Below, one piece after another: positions 8,274 to 18,299 of a stretch of DNA of 64,000 bases (position 1 is the stretch's first letter; each line of letters opens with the position of its first letter). The position numbers and the translations under genes were made by a program. The notes under the pieces were generated by a model. That model was not told the DNA's origin. It saw only the letters and a list, made by a program, of their open reading frames with translations, and searched no databases. The stretch is from Bacillus sp. MM2020_4 (lineage in GTDB: Bacteria > Bacillota > Bacilli > Bacillales > Cytobacillaceae), in contig NZ_JAANMZ010000024.1 of assembly GCF_011250555.1 (NCBI RefSeq), positions 1 to 64,000 on the forward strand, read 5' to 3'.

Positions 8274-9002
8274 TTGTTTACAAGAACAGAAAGCTTTCGT
8301 GAATTTATTCGTTTTTATCCGCTGGTTTCTATTATTGTTGCCATTCACATCCTATTATATCTTTTAACCATTTTACCAATATTCCCAAACCAATGGTTCA
8401 TTCAAACTTTTTCCGGTGTTAACCTTTATATTACGGAAGGAGAAGTTTGGCGGTTAATTACGCCAACATTTATGCACAGCGGCTTTGCCCACATGTTGTT
8501 TAATAGTTTTTCTCTGGTTTTATTCGGACCGGCGCTCGAGCGGATACTTGGTAGCGGCAGATTCTTATTCGTCTACCTTCTCTCCGGACTCATCGCGAAC
8601 GTCGCTACACTTCTACTTGAACCATTAACCTATACCCATGTTGGATCAAGCGGTGCTATCTTTGGGCTTTTCGGTTACTATCTTGCGATTATTATCTTTC
8701 AAAAACATATGCTTTCAAAGCAAAACTCGCAAATTATCCTCATACTTTGTGTCGTCAGCTTGATTATGACCTTTTTACAGCCAAATATAAATATTACCGC
8801 TCACCTCTTCGGGTTAATTGGCGGCTTTTTACTTGGTGCCATTCCTAACTATAATAAAAAGAACCTTTCGGATTCTATAAGAAGCACAGCAAACTGGGCC
8901 AGCACCAACAGAAAGAGAGCCGCAGCGCAATCCCCTGTAAAAGTACTAATTTGGGCTGCTATCATCATCATTGCAATTGTTGGTCTTTTAGCGCAAAAAT
9001 AA
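8274..9002 (+). CDS. Rhomboid family intramembrane serine protease (YdcA type)
   Basis: 242-aa membrane protein with six or seven membrane spans. The rhomboid catalytic pair is visible: GSSG with Ser126 and AHLFG with His177. HxxxN (H73, N77) is the conserved oxyanion element. The TTG at 8274 was chosen because GGGGAGG lies eight to nine bases upstream and MFTRTESF resembles the B. subtilis YdcA start; upstream ATGs have no ribosome-binding site. Unlike YdcA (199 aa) it has an extra C-terminal lysine/arginine-rich linker and a final hydrophobic helix. The substrate is unknown. Confidence 0.9.
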   Translation: MFTRTESFREFIRFYPLVSIIVAIHILLYLLTILPIFPNQWFIQTFSGVNLYITEGEVWRLITPTFMHSGFAHMLFNSFSLVLFGPALERILGSGRFLFVYLLSGLIANVATLLLEPLTYTHVGSSGAIFGLFGYYLAIIIFQKHMLSKQNSQIILILCVVSLIMTFLQPNINITAHLFGLIGGFLLGAIPNYNKKNLSDSIRSTANWASTNRKRAAAQSPVKVLIWAAIIIIAIVGLLAQK

Positions 9003-9036
9003 CGACAGCCGATTCCTAGTAATCGGCTGTCGGTTT
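9003..9036 (+). terminator. Terminator after rhomboid gene
   Basis: 12-bp perfect arms CGACAGCCGATT (9003-9014) / AATCGGCTGTCG (9021-9032), followed by a short T-rich stretch. Confidence 0.7.
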
Positions 9037-9041
9037 AACAC

Positions 9042-9072
9042 AAAAAAGAGCACGGAGATTATCCATGCTCTT
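9042..9072 (-). terminator. Terminator of cshA
   Basis: Arms GAGCATGGA / TCCGTGCTC with a TTTTTT tract on the minus strand, placed just after the cshA stop codon. Confidence 0.8.
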
Positions 9073-9076
9073 CATT

Positions 9077-10570
9077 TTATGATTGGTGGTTATAGCTTCT
9101 TGGTTTTGTTGATTTTCCACCAGTTCTTTTTTCACCGCTTCTTGGCTTCACAGGTGCCTTTTTACGATTGCGGTCGCCGCCTCCGCCGTATGATCCACGA
9201 GAATCATCTCTTCTGCGACGGTCACGGTCTTGTGGTTTTCTATCTCTTTTTTGTGGAAGCTGTTCTTCTGTTAATTTAATCGGAGTTGTATCCGGTTCTT
9301 TTGTTAACATTTTAAGAACTGCTGCAATTACTGTTGAAGCATCATTTTCTTCAAGTAATTCTTGAGCTGCCGCTTTATAATAATGTAAATTGTTTGATTC
9401 GATCGTTTGGACGATTTTCTCAACAACCGCTTTTTGTTGGCCTTCTAATGCTTCATCAAGCGTTGGAGCCTTCATTTTTTCCATCTTACGTTTCGTTGTT
9501 CTTTCAACGACTGCAAGATATGATTTTTCCCGCGGTGTAATGAAAGTTAAAGCAATACCCTTTTTACCAGCACGACCCGTACGTCCGATTCGGTGTACAT
9601 AACTTTCCGGATCTTGTGGGATGTCGAAGTTATATACATGGGTAACTCCAGAAATATCTAGGCCCCTCGCTGCAACGTCTGTTGCTACAAGGACATCGAT
9701 AGTACCTTCTTTAAATTTACGAAGAACAGATATACGTTTAGCCTGGCTTAAATCACCATGAATACCTTCTGCTGTATATCCTCTTAACGTTAATGCTTCC
9801 GATAATTCATCAACACGGCGCTTCGTACGACCAAACACAATCGCTAATTCCGGTGATTGGATATCCAAGAGTCTTGTTAAAACGTCAAATTTATTTCTTT
9901 CTTGCACTTCAAGGTAATATTGTTCGATGGAAGGCATCGTCAATTCTTTCGTTTTTACACGAACAATTTGCGGATCCTTCATGAACTTTTCTGCCATTCT
10001 TTGAATTGGACCAGGCATTGTTGCTGAGAAGAGCAACGTTTGGCGATCATCAGGTGTTGCAGCAAGAATGGATTCAATGTCTTCAATGAAGCCCATGTTT
10101 AACATTTCATCCGCTTCATCGAGGATGACTGTGTTAACGGTATCAAGGCGCATGGTCTTTCTGTTAATATGATCCAATACCCGTCCAGGAGTCCCTACAA
10201 TGATATGCGGTGCTTTCTTTAATGAACGGATCTGGCGGCTGATGTCTTGTCCGCCATAGATTGGCAATACGCGAACTCTTTTGCCTGAACCAAGTTTATA
10301 AAGTTCTTCCGATACCTGGATGGCAAGTTCTCGAGTTGGTGCAATAATGATCCCTTGGATCGCATCCGCACTAACATCTACTTTTTCAACCAACGGAATT
10401 CCAAATGCAGCTGTTTTTCCTGTTCCTGTTTGAGCTTGACCGATCAAATCAATATTTTTTAAGCCCAATGGAATAGTTTCTGCCTGGATTGGTGTTGCTT
10501 CCTCAAAACCCATTTTGAGGACAGCTTTTAAAGTGGCCTGACTCAGACCTAGTTCTTCAAACTTTGTCAA
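9077..10570 (-). CDS. cshA: DEAD-box RNA helicase CshA
   Basis: 497-aa ATP-dependent RNA helicase of the RNA-degradosome and ribosome-assembly type. Q-motif ATPIQ, Walker A AQTGTGKT (46-53), DEAD (151-154), SAT (182-184) and [10 protein letters not shown] are all intact, followed by a basic, glycine-rich tail ([15 protein letters not shown]) that should bind RNA. I chose the TTG at 10570 because GGAG is ten bases upstream; the ATG three codons earlier is only one base from it. It follows murF, as in B. subtilis, but with its own promoter and a long leader. Confidence 0.93.
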   Translation of the reverse strand: MTKFEELGLSQATLKAVLKMGFEEATPIQAETIPLGLKNIDLIGQAQTGTGKTAAFGIPLVEKVDVSADAIQGIIIAPTRELAIQVSEELYKLGSGKRVRVLPIYGGQDISRQIRSLKKAPHIIVGTPGRVLDHINRKTMRLDTVNTVILDEADEMLNMGFIEDIESILAATPDDRQTLLFSATMPGPIQRMAEKFMKDPQIVRVKTKELTMPSIEQYYLEVQERNKFDVLTRLLDIQSPELAIVFGRTKRRVDELSEALTLRGYTAEGIHGDLSQAKRISVLRKFKEGTIDVLVATDVAARGLDISGVTHVYNFDIPQDPESYVHRIGRTGRAGKKGIALTFITPREKSYLAVVERTTKRKMEKMKAPTLDEALEGQQKAVVEKIVQTIESNNLHYYKAAAQELLEENDASTVIAAVLKMLTKEPDTTPIKLTEEQLPQKRDRKPQDRDRRRRDDSRGSYGGGGDRNRKKAPVKPRSGEKRTGGKSTKPRSYNHQS

Positions 10571-10897
10571 TGTTTTCATTCTCCTTCATCTTTTTGAAAA
10601 TGGTTTGCCTACGTGCTTATATTCATACGCATCAAGTGCAGTAATAGGTGTACTATATTTCACCCTAAAAACGAACATGGTGATTATTCCAAATCCCATC
10701 ATGGAAAGGAACCTGGTTATGAGTGATACACCAACTTATAAAGGCGGTGTGAGCAGAGCTTAGAATTATCCATATTACGAAAGGAAATTCGGAAATTACA
10801 ATTAATAACTCATTTTGGCGGCGCTCCGCCCTATTCAAAATAAAAAGAACATTCTCCAAAGGAGTATGCCCTTTTAAATCGTCCTTTAGACACGTTG
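10571..10897 (-). promoter_or_regulatory. Long 5' leader of cshA
   Basis: About 327 nt separate the predicted start of transcription from the cshA start codon. The leader contains a GC-rich hairpin GGCGGAGCGCC and the self-complementary ACTCCTTTGGAG near 10860. A 64-codon frame (10665-10859) starts one base after GGAG, has no database-like features that I recognise, and is probably not a gene. Long leaders are common on cold-shock RNA-helicase mRNAs, so post-transcriptional control is plausible but inferred. Confidence 0.45.
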
Positions 10898-10903
10898 ATG
10901 ACT

Positions 10904-10932
10904 ATCATACCACTTTTATTAGTCCTTTGCAA
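10904..10932 (-). promoter_or_regulatory. Sigma-A promoter of cshA
   Basis: The reverse strand shows TTGCAA (10927-10932), a 17-bp spacer and TATGAT (10904-10909). The remaining bases to the murF stop (10933-11113) hold only a weak CCCCTTCGGAGGG hairpin near 11030 that may end the murF transcript. Confidence 0.7.
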
Positions 10933-11113
10933 TAAAGACAGTAAATTGGCTTACCGCTTTAGCAGAAATCTGTTACTTGAGAAATAGGGCAGTCTGTTCC
11001 TCACAGTGGCAAATATGCGGTTTCAAATCCCTCCGAAGGGGTTTCTGTTAGTTTTCTTTTAAAACAGTGGAATCATTCATTCCCTTGAAGAAATTTAAAA
11101 ATCATTTCATCCT

Positions 11114-12493
11114 CTACTTTTGTAAAGACGAAACGATTTCCTCTAGCCTCATTCCGCGGGAGGCCTTCACAAGGATTAGTGTATTAGTATCCACGAACGT
11201 TTTTAACTTCTGAATAAGTTCCGTCTTATCAGTAAAAGCAAATACGTTTTGTTCCCCCAAGGTCTGTCTTGCACCCCTGGCAATCTCCCTGCCAAGCACA
11301 CCGAAAGTAAAGAGATAATCAATCTTATCTGCTTGTAACCCTGATCCAATTTGCAGATGATATTGCTCCTCCTGTGGTCCAAGCTCTAACATATCACCAA
11401 GGACTAGGATTTTCCGCTCATACCCTTGGAGATTTGACACCAATTCGATTGCAGCCATCATCGAGGTTGGACTGGCATTATAGGCATCGTTAATAATCTT
11501 TTCCCCATTCTGACCTTCTACCAGTTCCATCCGCATATTAGTCAGCTTAATACTGGCCAAGCCCGCAATCATTTTTTCAAAGGGAATGGAAAAATGATTG
11601 GCAATTAACATCGATGCCAGCGCGTTTAATATATTATGTGTGCCGAGAACAGGAAGGTCGAAAACTACGTCCGAAACGGCATTTATTTTAAAGGAATTTC
11701 CTTGCTCTATTTGGGTAATTTCTGTTGGATATAGATCATTGGATTCGTTTCTGCCAAAGGTCTGAACAGTTACATTCCCTTTATAGCGGTGGATTCGTTC
11801 CATCAGAAGCGGTTCATCGCCATGGAGGACAGCTAGTCCGCCATCACGAAGGCCATGAAGAATCTCTAGCTTTGCTTCCGCAATTCCTTCTCTCGAACCA
11901 AGGTCAAGAAGATGTGACTCCCCAATATTGGTAATAATAACAGCATCAGGACAGGCAAGTTTTGTCAGGAACTCAATTTCTCCCCGGCCGCTCATCCCCA
12001 TCTCAAGGACAGCGATATCAGTGTCTTCCTTTAGGCCTAAAACAGTTAAAGGCATACCGATGTGGTTATTGAAATTTCCTTCCGTCTTTTGGACTTTATA
12101 CTGGATCGATAATAGCCCGGCAGTCATATCCTTAGTAGTCGTCTTCCCATTACTTCCCGTAATTCCAACAACTTTAATAGGTAATTCCTGGCGATAGTTG
12201 CGCGCTAATTCCTGTAAGGCAATAAGGCAGTCATCGACAATGATAATCGGTAAATCTGCCGGCGGGTTTGGCACATCCTTTTGCCACAGGGCTGCCGCTG
12301 CCCCGTTTCGAATCGACTCCTCAACATACTTATGCCCGTCTGCACGCTCGCCCTTAAAGGGAATAAATAAATTGCCGGCCTTTATTTTTCGGGAATCAAT
12401 CGTTACCCCCTCAATCATTACATCAGCAAACTGGGGGATGTCATTAGCAGCAGAAACCATTTCTGAAATCTGTTTCAAAGATCGCTTAATCAA
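11114..12493 (-). CDS. murF: UDP-N-acetylmuramoyl-tripeptide--D-alanyl-D-alanine ligase
   Basis: 459-aa Mur ligase that adds D-Ala-D-Ala to the UDP-MurNAc tripeptide. The ATP site GITGSNGKTT is at residues 111-120; the central-domain motif NIGESHL and the C-terminal motif NDAYNASPTSM are intact. The TTG at 12493 has AGAGGAGG seven bases upstream, and MIKRSLKQI matches the homologous N terminus. Directly downstream of ddl, whose product it consumes; the 82-bp gap carries a hairpin without a T tract, so read-through is likely. Confidence 0.96.
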   Translation of the reverse strand: MIKRSLKQISEMVSAANDIPQFADVMIEGVTIDSRKIKAGNLFIPFKGERADGHKYVEESIRNGAAAALWQKDVPNPPADLPIIIVDDCLIALQELARNYRQELPIKVVGITGSNGKTTTKDMTAGLLSIQYKVQKTEGNFNNHIGMPLTVLGLKEDTDIAVLEMGMSGRGEIEFLTKLACPDAVIITNIGESHLLDLGSREGIAEAKLEILHGLRDGGLAVLHGDEPLLMERIHRYKGNVTVQTFGRNESNDLYPTEITQIEQGNSFKINAVSDVVFDLPVLGTHNILNALASMLIANHFSIPFEKMIAGLASIKLTNMRMELVEGQNGEKIINDAYNASPTSMMAAIELVSNLQGYERKILVLGDMLELGPQEEQYHLQIGSGLQADKIDYLFTFGVLGREIARGARQTLGEQNVFAFTDKTELIQKLKTFVDTNTLILVKASRGMRLEEIVSSLQK

Positions 12494-12532
12494 ATAGTAC
12501 CCTCCTCTATTCTTTTCTGAAACTACAAATGG

Positions 12533-12554
12533 ACACGGCATTTTAGCCGTGTCA
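12533..12554 (-). repeat. Intercistronic hairpin ddl-murF
   Basis: Perfect 8-bp arms GACACGGC / GCCGTGTC around a TAAAAT loop, with no T tract on the minus strand. It may stabilise or partly attenuate the ddl-murF mRNA. Confidence 0.45.
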
Positions 12555-12575
12555 CCTTTGTCTCCCTCTCGTCAG

Positions 12576-13655
12576 TTAAAAAGTATATTTAATGTTTTGT
12601 TTCTCCGCATGTCTTTCTTTCGCAAGATCCACTAGCCGCTCAATTAATTGCGGATACTCTACACCAGTATGTTTCCATAGGAGCGGAAACATGCTAAATG
12701 GCGTAAAGCCAGGCATTGTATTGACTTCGTTAATCAACGCTTTACCATCTTTCGTTAAGAAGAAATCAGCCCGAACAAGCCCGGAACAATCCAATGCTTT
12801 AAAGGATCGAATCGCCATTTCCCTCAATTGTTCGTATTCCTCTTCCGTTACGTCAGCCGGAATAATCAACGCTGTATCCCCGTCTTCATATTTCGCTTTG
12901 TAATCATAGAAATCTTTTTTCGGAACAATCTCACCGGCTACAGAACATTGCGGATCATCGTTTCCAAGGACAGCAATTTCAATTTCTCGTGCTGTGACAC
13001 CCTCTTCAATGATCACTTTACGGTCAAATTGGAAAGCCTCCACAAATGCCGCTTCTAATTCTGTGCGATTCGTACATTTACTGATTCCAACACTCGATCC
13101 GAGATTCGCCGGTTTTACAAAACACGGATATCCGAGTTCTGCTTCTACCTTGGCATATGACTCCTCTTTTGCCTTTGTCCATTCGCTTTTTATAAAAGCA
13201 ACATAGTTTACTTGTGCCAAACCGGCCTGTGCAAAGACATTCTTCATCATCACTTTATCCATTCCAGCAGCTGATGCCAGAACACCGTTTCCTACATAGG
13301 GAAGGTTTAGTAATTCCAATAATCCCTGTACAGTCCCGTCTTCGCCATTCGGTCCGTGTAACAATGGAAAGATGACATCAAGCGGTGCTGCTTCCTGCTG
13401 CGCATCTTGTTGAAATGACGGTGCCAGTGATAGTGGTGATAGGGAATGTCCCTGTGAAAATTCAAGTGCCTTGACCTCTTCTACCGGCCCGCTTAACTGT
13501 GGTCCTTTAATCCACGCGCCTTCAACATTTATGTAAATAGGATGAATTTCAAACTTTTCAAGGTCCAATGCATTAATAACAGATCGTGCTGTCTGTAAAG
13601 ACACCTGATGCTCGGCGGATTTTCCCCCATATAACAAACCTAGTTTTGTTTTCAT
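12576..13655 (-). CDS. ddl: D-alanine--D-alanine ligase
   Basis: 359-aa ATP-grasp enzyme that makes the D-Ala-D-Ala substrate for MurF. It opens with [17 protein letters not shown], contains the serine-loop segment [11 protein letters not shown], and ends with the metal-binding stretch [16 protein letters not shown]. The ATG at 13655 has TGGAGG eight bases upstream. First gene of a ddl-murF unit; alr lies 6 kb away in the same orientation. Confidence 0.96.
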   Translation of the reverse strand: MKTKLGLLYGGKSAEHQVSLQTARSVINALDLEKFEIHPIYINVEGAWIKGPQLSGPVEEVKALEFSQGHSLSPLSLAPSFQQDAQQEAAPLDVIFPLLHGPNGEDGTVQGLLELLNLPYVGNGVLASAAGMDKVMMKNVFAQAGLAQVNYVAFIKSEWTKAKEESYAKVEAELGYPCFVKPANLGSSVGISKCTNRTELEAAFVEAFQFDRKVIIEEGVTAREIEIAVLGNDDPQCSVAGEIVPKKDFYDYKAKYEDGDTALIIPADVTEEEYEQLREMAIRSFKALDCSGLVRADFFLTKDGKALINEVNTMPGFTPFSMFPLLWKHTGVEYPQLIERLVDLAKERHAEKQNIKYTF

Positions 13656-13797
13656 AAATAAACCTCCATATTCTCTGTCACGGTTATATTTTATCATTTT
13701 ATTAAATAAGAAAGGAAATGTGGCAGACGAGTTTTAGTAAAGTTTTTTCTCTTCCTTATTTTATGATACATACTGCTTGCTTCAAACCAATACCATA

Positions 13798-13824
13798 AAG
13801 AAAATCTCCCCAAATCGGAGAGAT
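13798..13824 (-). terminator. Terminator of the 13826 gene
   Basis: Arms ATCTCTCC / GGGGAGAT (one wobble pair), followed on the minus strand by TTTTCTTT. It lies just after the stop codon of the uncharacterised gene. Confidence 0.6.
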
Positions 13825-13825
13825 C

Positions 13826-14602
13826 TTAGATGACATTAAGTTTCCACTCTTTTGTTTTTTTATCAAAGATAATCTTCGCATGGTAGGGTTTAGTGGAAAT
13901 TAGTTCATATTCCTCCACCATATCATCCATATTCGCATAATCGCCTATCACCCAGATCGGAATTTCAATGCGGCCGCGCTGATGGTCTACGTCTCGTAAT
14001 GAGATACAAATCCCTTCCTTTATGAAAGGGGTTAACGAAAGGAGAATTTCTTTGTTCACCTGCGGATAGTCACGTTTTTTCCGAATCCCCAGGATTGATT
14101 TTTCCAGCTTCATTTCCCCTAGTTTGCCGGCAAGCACTTCACTAAGTAAATGAAAAAAGTCCTTAAAGCTGCGGTAATAGGTTTTATTATACCAGCCATC
14201 ATCATGGGCTAAATAAACAAAGCGGTTACCCAGTTTATTGTAAAAAGGTAATTTTAAATGCTGCTTTTGATGACCTAAATAGAGTAATTCAGCTAATTCC
14301 TGACCTGTAAGTTCATTTAGGACATCATCTTCCATAAAATCAATCCAGCAGAAGTTTCCGTAACTATAGACATCTTCTGCAGCTAACTTGTTAATTCGCT
14401 CTTCTGGACAATAGTCAAGTAGTGTGTGCATATTAAAGTCAGCATCATCAAAACCGTGCTTAAGTAAGAGTAGATGATTTAATGAACCAGAAAAAGCAGC
14501 AGTAAATTCGGCGAATTCAATACCATAGGATAGTACATACTGATCTGTTTGATTTAAATGAATGTAGATGAGATCCTGTATGTCTTGATGATGCTTTTTC
14601 AA
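13826..14602 (-). CDS. Conserved hypothetical protein, 258 aa
   Basis: I do not recognise a domain. The protein is soluble, rich in aromatic and acidic residues, with no signal peptide or membrane segment. Stretches such as SYGNFCWIDFMEDDVLNEL and FVYLAHDDGWYNKTYYRSF look like a folded globular protein. The TTG at 14602 was chosen because GGAGGAG lies seven bases upstream, while the more upstream GTG or ATG starts lack a ribosome-binding site. It is alone, divergent from mgtE, with its own terminator. No function is proposed. Confidence 0.7.
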   Translation of the reverse strand: MKKHHQDIQDLIYIHLNQTDQYVLSYGIEFAEFTAAFSGSLNHLLLLKHGFDDADFNMHTLLDYCPEERINKLAAEDVYSYGNFCWIDFMEDDVLNELTGQELAELLYLGHQKQHLKLPFYNKLGNRFVYLAHDDGWYNKTYYRSFKDFFHLLSEVLAGKLGEMKLEKSILGIRKKRDYPQVNKEILLSLTPFIKEGICISLRDVDHQRGRIEIPIWVIGDYANMDDMVEEYELISTKPYHAKIIFDKKTKEWKLNVI

Positions 14603-14845
14603 AGTCAAACTCCTCCGTTCAACAACATATACATAAATTTCACGGGTCAATTTCCATGAAACTTCCAAATACCTTTTGTAAATACTTCCTTATTTTATCA
14701 AATAATAGGTCAAATAGCATATTTCATTTCGTTTACAAAAAATGATTCTGTGTTACACATACTATGACTAAATCCTTTGACTAAATTTGTTGTCTTACCA
14801 TTTTTTGTCATCACCCCCGCGCCTGAAAGGAGTGTACAAAAGTGC

Positions 14846-16204
14846 ATGATTAAAGATATGACTCCCAATGAAATAACGTTATATATTATTAAAGCCTTGA
14901 AGGAAAACAAAAAGACGGAGTTTGAAGCGATTCTAGAGGAACTCCAACCCTATGATGTCGCAAAAATATATCAAGAATTACCTGAAAAGCATAAAGGAAG
15001 ATTCCTATTATTTTTAAAATTTGACGTCCTCGCTGATTTAATGGAGGAGCTTCAAAAGCCAGATCAACTCGGGTTATTAAATATTCTCGGTATCGAAAAA
15101 TCCAGTAAGGTACTGGATTTAATGGATAATGATGATTTGGCCCTGCTATTAAATGAATTGTCTCCGGAGAAAAAGGAGTCTCTCCTTTCTGGCATGAAAC
15201 AAGAGGAGTCCAATGCGGTCAAAGACATCATGAATTACCCTTCGGAAACAGCAGGAAGAATGATGACCAACCGCTTTGTTTGGATTCGTGATTATTTTTC
15301 TGTCAGAGAAGCCGTCGATAAGTTTAAAATATTTGCTGAGTTTGCTGAATCGATTAACTATTTGTATGTCATTGATGAAGCCCGGCAGCTTGTCGGGGTT
15401 GTCTCCTACCGAGATTTACTGTTAGCTGAACCAGAGGAGAAAATCCGCACAATCATGTACGAACGGGTCATTTCTGTTTCCGTAACAACTGACCAAGAGG
15501 TTGTCGCGCGAATAGCGGAACGTTACGACTTTTTAGCCATCCCGGTTGTTGACGAGGACAATATCCTTGTTGGGATTGTAACGGTTGATGACATTATCGA
15601 TATTGTCATTAAGGAAGCAAATGAAGATATTGAAAAGTTATCAGCTTCTGGGAAGTCGATCGACTTTGAAACCAAAACATTGGTTGCGGCAGCAAGACGT
15701 CTTCCCTGGCTGATTTTACTTTTATTTATTGGGGTAATTTCTGGAAGAATTATCAGTAGCTTTGAAGATACCCTCCAACAAGTTGTCGCTTTAGCCTTTT
15801 TTATGCCAATGATTGCTGGGATGACAGGAAACACCGGGACACAGTCTCTCGCTGTCGTTGTCAGGGGATTGATCTCTCATGATATTAATAAACGAGCAGT
15901 TACCCGCTTAATTGCAAGGGAACTTGGCGTGGGCATCACCATTGGCCTTACCTGTGCCATTCTTATCGCCATTATCGCTTATATCTGGCAGGGGAATTTA
16001 ATTTTAGGCGCTGTTGTCGGCTGCTCCTTATTTTTCACTCTCATCATCGGTACACTGGCAGGAACGATTATTCCCCTGATCCTTTACCGACTGAAAATTG
16101 ATCCCGCAGTAGCATCCGGGCCGTTAATTACCACCTTAAACGATATTTTTTCATTACTCACCTACTTTGGCATCGCCACAATGTTTATAAACTATCTTAT
16201 GTAG
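14846..16204 (+). CDS. mgtE: Magnesium transporter MgtE
   Basis: 452-aa magnesium channel. An N-terminal MgtE_N superhelical domain (about 10-130) precedes two CBS repeats (about 135-255; magnesium-sensing in this family) and a C-terminal domain of five membrane helices (from about residue 285), including the pore signature MIAGMTGNTGTQSL. The ATG at 14846 follows AAAGGAG by 13 bases, and a second in-frame ATG lies four codons later. I found no M-box riboswitch upstream, unlike B. subtilis mgtE, so regulation may rely on the CBS gate alone. Confidence 0.94.
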   Translation: MIKDMTPNEITLYIIKALKENKKTEFEAILEELQPYDVAKIYQELPEKHKGRFLLFLKFDVLADLMEELQKPDQLGLLNILGIEKSSKVLDLMDNDDLALLLNELSPEKKESLLSGMKQEESNAVKDIMNYPSETAGRMMTNRFVWIRDYFSVREAVDKFKIFAEFAESINYLYVIDEARQLVGVVSYRDLLLAEPEEKIRTIMYERVISVSVTTDQEVVARIAERYDFLAIPVVDEDNILVGIVTVDDIIDIVIKEANEDIEKLSASGKSIDFETKTLVAAARRLPWLILLLFIGVISGRIISSFEDTLQQVVALAFFMPMIAGMTGNTGTQSLAVVVRGLISHDINKRAVTRLIARELGVGITIGLTCAILIAIIAYIWQGNLILGAVVGCSLFFTLIIGTLAGTIIPLILYRLKIDPAVASGPLITTLNDIFSLLTYFGIATMFINYLM

Positions 16205-16348
16205 ATTCCTATTGAGAAAACAAATTGAAACCTTTCGCCCGTTGAATCGTTATAATAGGTAATGATGTCATATTTTCCCTAAATAGGGATTGTTGGTAAC
16301 CCCTTACAGCAAAAAAATAGATTACTATTGGAAAAATGGGTGTAGCAG

Positions 16349-17536
16349 ATGGATCAATACAAGAAAAAGGCTGACCGTTTTGATTGGACGTTAACCTTAT
16401 TATTATTCCTCTTTTTTTTAATCAGCTGTGCAGCTATTTATAGTGCACAAGCTTCAGAGCAATATGGAGCAAAAAATTTCTTACGCATGCAAATTTTTTG
16501 GTATGTGATCGGGGCCGCTATTATCTCCGTTTCCATCTTTATCGACAGCTATCAATATAAGCGGCTTTCCTGGTATTTATATTGCTTCGGGTTGCTTTTG
16601 CTTCTTACCGTTTACCTTGCACCAGAATCCATTGCCCCAATAAGAAATGGAGCAAAAAGCTGGTTTGTCATTAGAGGCATCGGGCAAATCCAGCCGTCGG
16701 AATTTGTGAAAACCTTTTTGATTTTGGCGCTAAGTCGTGTCATCACTACCCATAAGGAAAACCATCTGGAAAAATCACTGAAAACTGATTTCCTTTTACT
16801 AGTAAAATTAGGGATCACTACGGCGGTGCCGCTGGGATTGATTATGTTGCAGCCGGACCTTGGCACAGGTCTCGTCATTTTAGCAATTTTAACCGGACTT
16901 ATTCTAATCTCGGGAATTTCATGGAAAATCATCATCCCAATCTATGGTGCGGGCGCGTCATTTGCAGCACTTATTTTCTATCTTGTCTTAATAAAGCCTG
17001 AATTTCTTGAAAAATACCTGCACGTACAAACCTATCAATTTAATCGAATTTATGCCTGGCTTGATCCCTATAGTCATGCCACAAGCTCTAGCTTTCACTT
17101 GTTAAGGTCGTTACGTGCCATTGGCTCAGGTCTTGTTACCGGGAAGGGCTTTGGTCATCGCGAGGTTTATATCCCGGAGGCTCATACCGACTTCATCTTT
17201 AGCGTGATTGGGGAAGAGTATGGCTTCGTCGGTGGCAGTATCATCGTTGGTCTCTTTTTTCTGCTTATTTATCATTTAATCAAGACTGCTATGCACACCC
17301 GCGACCCATTTAATACCTATGTCTGTACAGGCATTATCAGCGTGATCACCTTTCATGTATTCCAAAATATCGGGATGACGATTCAAGTACTTCCGATTAC
17401 AGGTATTCCGCTGCCCTTTATCAGCTACGGCGGGAGCTCGCTTATGGGTAATATGTTCGGAATGGGTCTTATTTACAGCTTTCGCTATCACCATAAAACA
17501 TACATGTTTTCAACAGAAAATTCCTTACAGGCTTAA
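16349..17536 (+). CDS. FtsW/RodA/SpoVE family cell-wall polymerase
   Basis: 395-aa membrane protein with about ten helices, belonging to the SEDS glycosyltransferases that polymerise lipid II with a partner class B PBP. Family hallmarks include QPSEFVKTFLILALS, MLQPDLGTG and the C-terminal LPFISYGGSSLMGNM. Length and N terminus resemble RodA more than FtsW or SpoVE, but sequence alone does not fix the paralogue. No PBP gene is adjacent. The ribosome-binding site (GGGTG) is weak. Confidence 0.9.
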   Translation: MDQYKKKADRFDWTLTLLLFLFFLISCAAIYSAQASEQYGAKNFLRMQIFWYVIGAAIISVSIFIDSYQYKRLSWYLYCFGLLLLLTVYLAPESIAPIRNGAKSWFVIRGIGQIQPSEFVKTFLILALSRVITTHKENHLEKSLKTDFLLLVKLGITTAVPLGLIMLQPDLGTGLVILAILTGLILISGISWKIIIPIYGAGASFAALIFYLVLIKPEFLEKYLHVQTYQFNRIYAWLDPYSHATSSSFHLLRSLRAIGSGLVTGKGFGHREVYIPEAHTDFIFSVIGEEYGFVGGSIIVGLFFLLIYHLIKTAMHTRDPFNTYVCTGIISVITFHVFQNIGMTIQVLPITGIPLPFISYGGSSLMGNMFGMGLIYSFRYHHKTYMFSTENSLQA

Positions 17537-17545
17537 TTTAAATGA

Positions 17546-17570
17546 GGCAGCGTTTCCCGCTGCCCTTTCT
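17546..17570 (+). terminator. Terminator after FtsW/RodA gene
   Basis: Arms GGCAGCG (17546-17552) / CGCTGCC (17558-17564) with a T-rich CTTTCT tail. Confidence 0.7.
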
Positions 17571-17672
17571 GTGACCAGGTATAAATAAAGGAAATTCACC
17601 ATATTAATTTCATTATCAGACAAACTAAGATACACTATAAACGTTATACTACTACATAAGTGAAGGTGAATT

Positions 17673-18266
17673 ATGGCAGACTTTTTTAACTCCATTTTAG
17701 AATTTTTATCGCAGTTAGGGTACTTTGGTATCGCGCTGGGATTAATGATAGAGATTATCCCGAGCGAGATTGTTTTAGGCTATGGCGGTTATATGATTTC
17801 TCAAGGACATTTAAATTTTGCAGGTGCTGTTATTGCCGGTACCATCGGCGGCACAATTGCCCAATTATTTTTATATTGGGCCGGTTATTATGGCGGACGT
17901 CCCTTTTTGGAGAAATACGGGAAGTATGTCTTGATTAAGAAGAACCATATTGATGTGGCAGAACTTTGGTTTAGAAAATACGGTGCAGGAGTCATCTTCT
18001 CAGCCCGATTCATCCCCGTCGTCAGGCATGCCATTTCCATTCCTGCCGGGATTGCAAAAATGCCCGTCGGTAAATTTACCCTTTACACCGTTGCAGCCAT
18101 TTTGCCATGGTCGATTCTTTTCCTCTACTTAGGAAAGGTGTTAGGCAGCAACTGGTCACATGTGAAAGAATTCGCTCAGCCATATGTGTTGCCCATCATA
18201 ATTGCTGCTGTCGTGTTGGGGGCCATCTACTTTTTAGTCAAAAAAACAAAGAAAACCACCGATTAA
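17673..18266 (+). CDS. DedA family membrane protein
   Basis: 197-aa DedA/VTT-domain protein with four or five membrane helices. The family signature is clear: FSARFIPVVRHAISIPAG with the conserved arginines, and the upstream acidic IEIIPSEIVLGYGG re-entrant region. DedA proteins act as phospholipid (undecaprenyl-phosphate or phosphatidylethanolamine) translocases or affect proton motive force. It has its own start signal (GAAGGTG seven bases before ATG) and is monocistronic. Confidence 0.9.
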   Translation: MADFFNSILEFLSQLGYFGIALGLMIEIIPSEIVLGYGGYMISQGHLNFAGAVIAGTIGGTIAQLFLYWAGYYGGRPFLEKYGKYVLIKKNHIDVAELWFRKYGAGVIFSARFIPVVRHAISIPAGIAKMPVGKFTLYTVAAILPWSILFLYLGKVLGSNWSHVKEFAQPYVLPIIIAAVVLGAIYFLVKKTKKTTD

Positions 18267-18287
18267 GTTCATTTTCGGTGGTTTTTT
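18252..18287. terminator. Bidirectional terminator, DedA gene / 18300 gene
   Basis: Arms AAAACCACCGA / TCGGTGGTTTT with T runs on both strands, overlapping the DedA stop codon and lying 13 bases after the convergent gene. Confidence 0.85.
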
Positions 18288-18299
18288 ACTAGTTCTTTC

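Noticed and set aside
10665-10859. 64-codon frame upstream of cshA (minus strand)
   Set aside because: Its ATG is one base after GGAG, the protein shows no domain or plausible composition, and it lies wholly in the predicted cshA leader.
14603-14845. M-box (magnesium) riboswitch upstream of mgtE
   Set aside because: I looked for the conserved M-box core in the short leader and did not find it.
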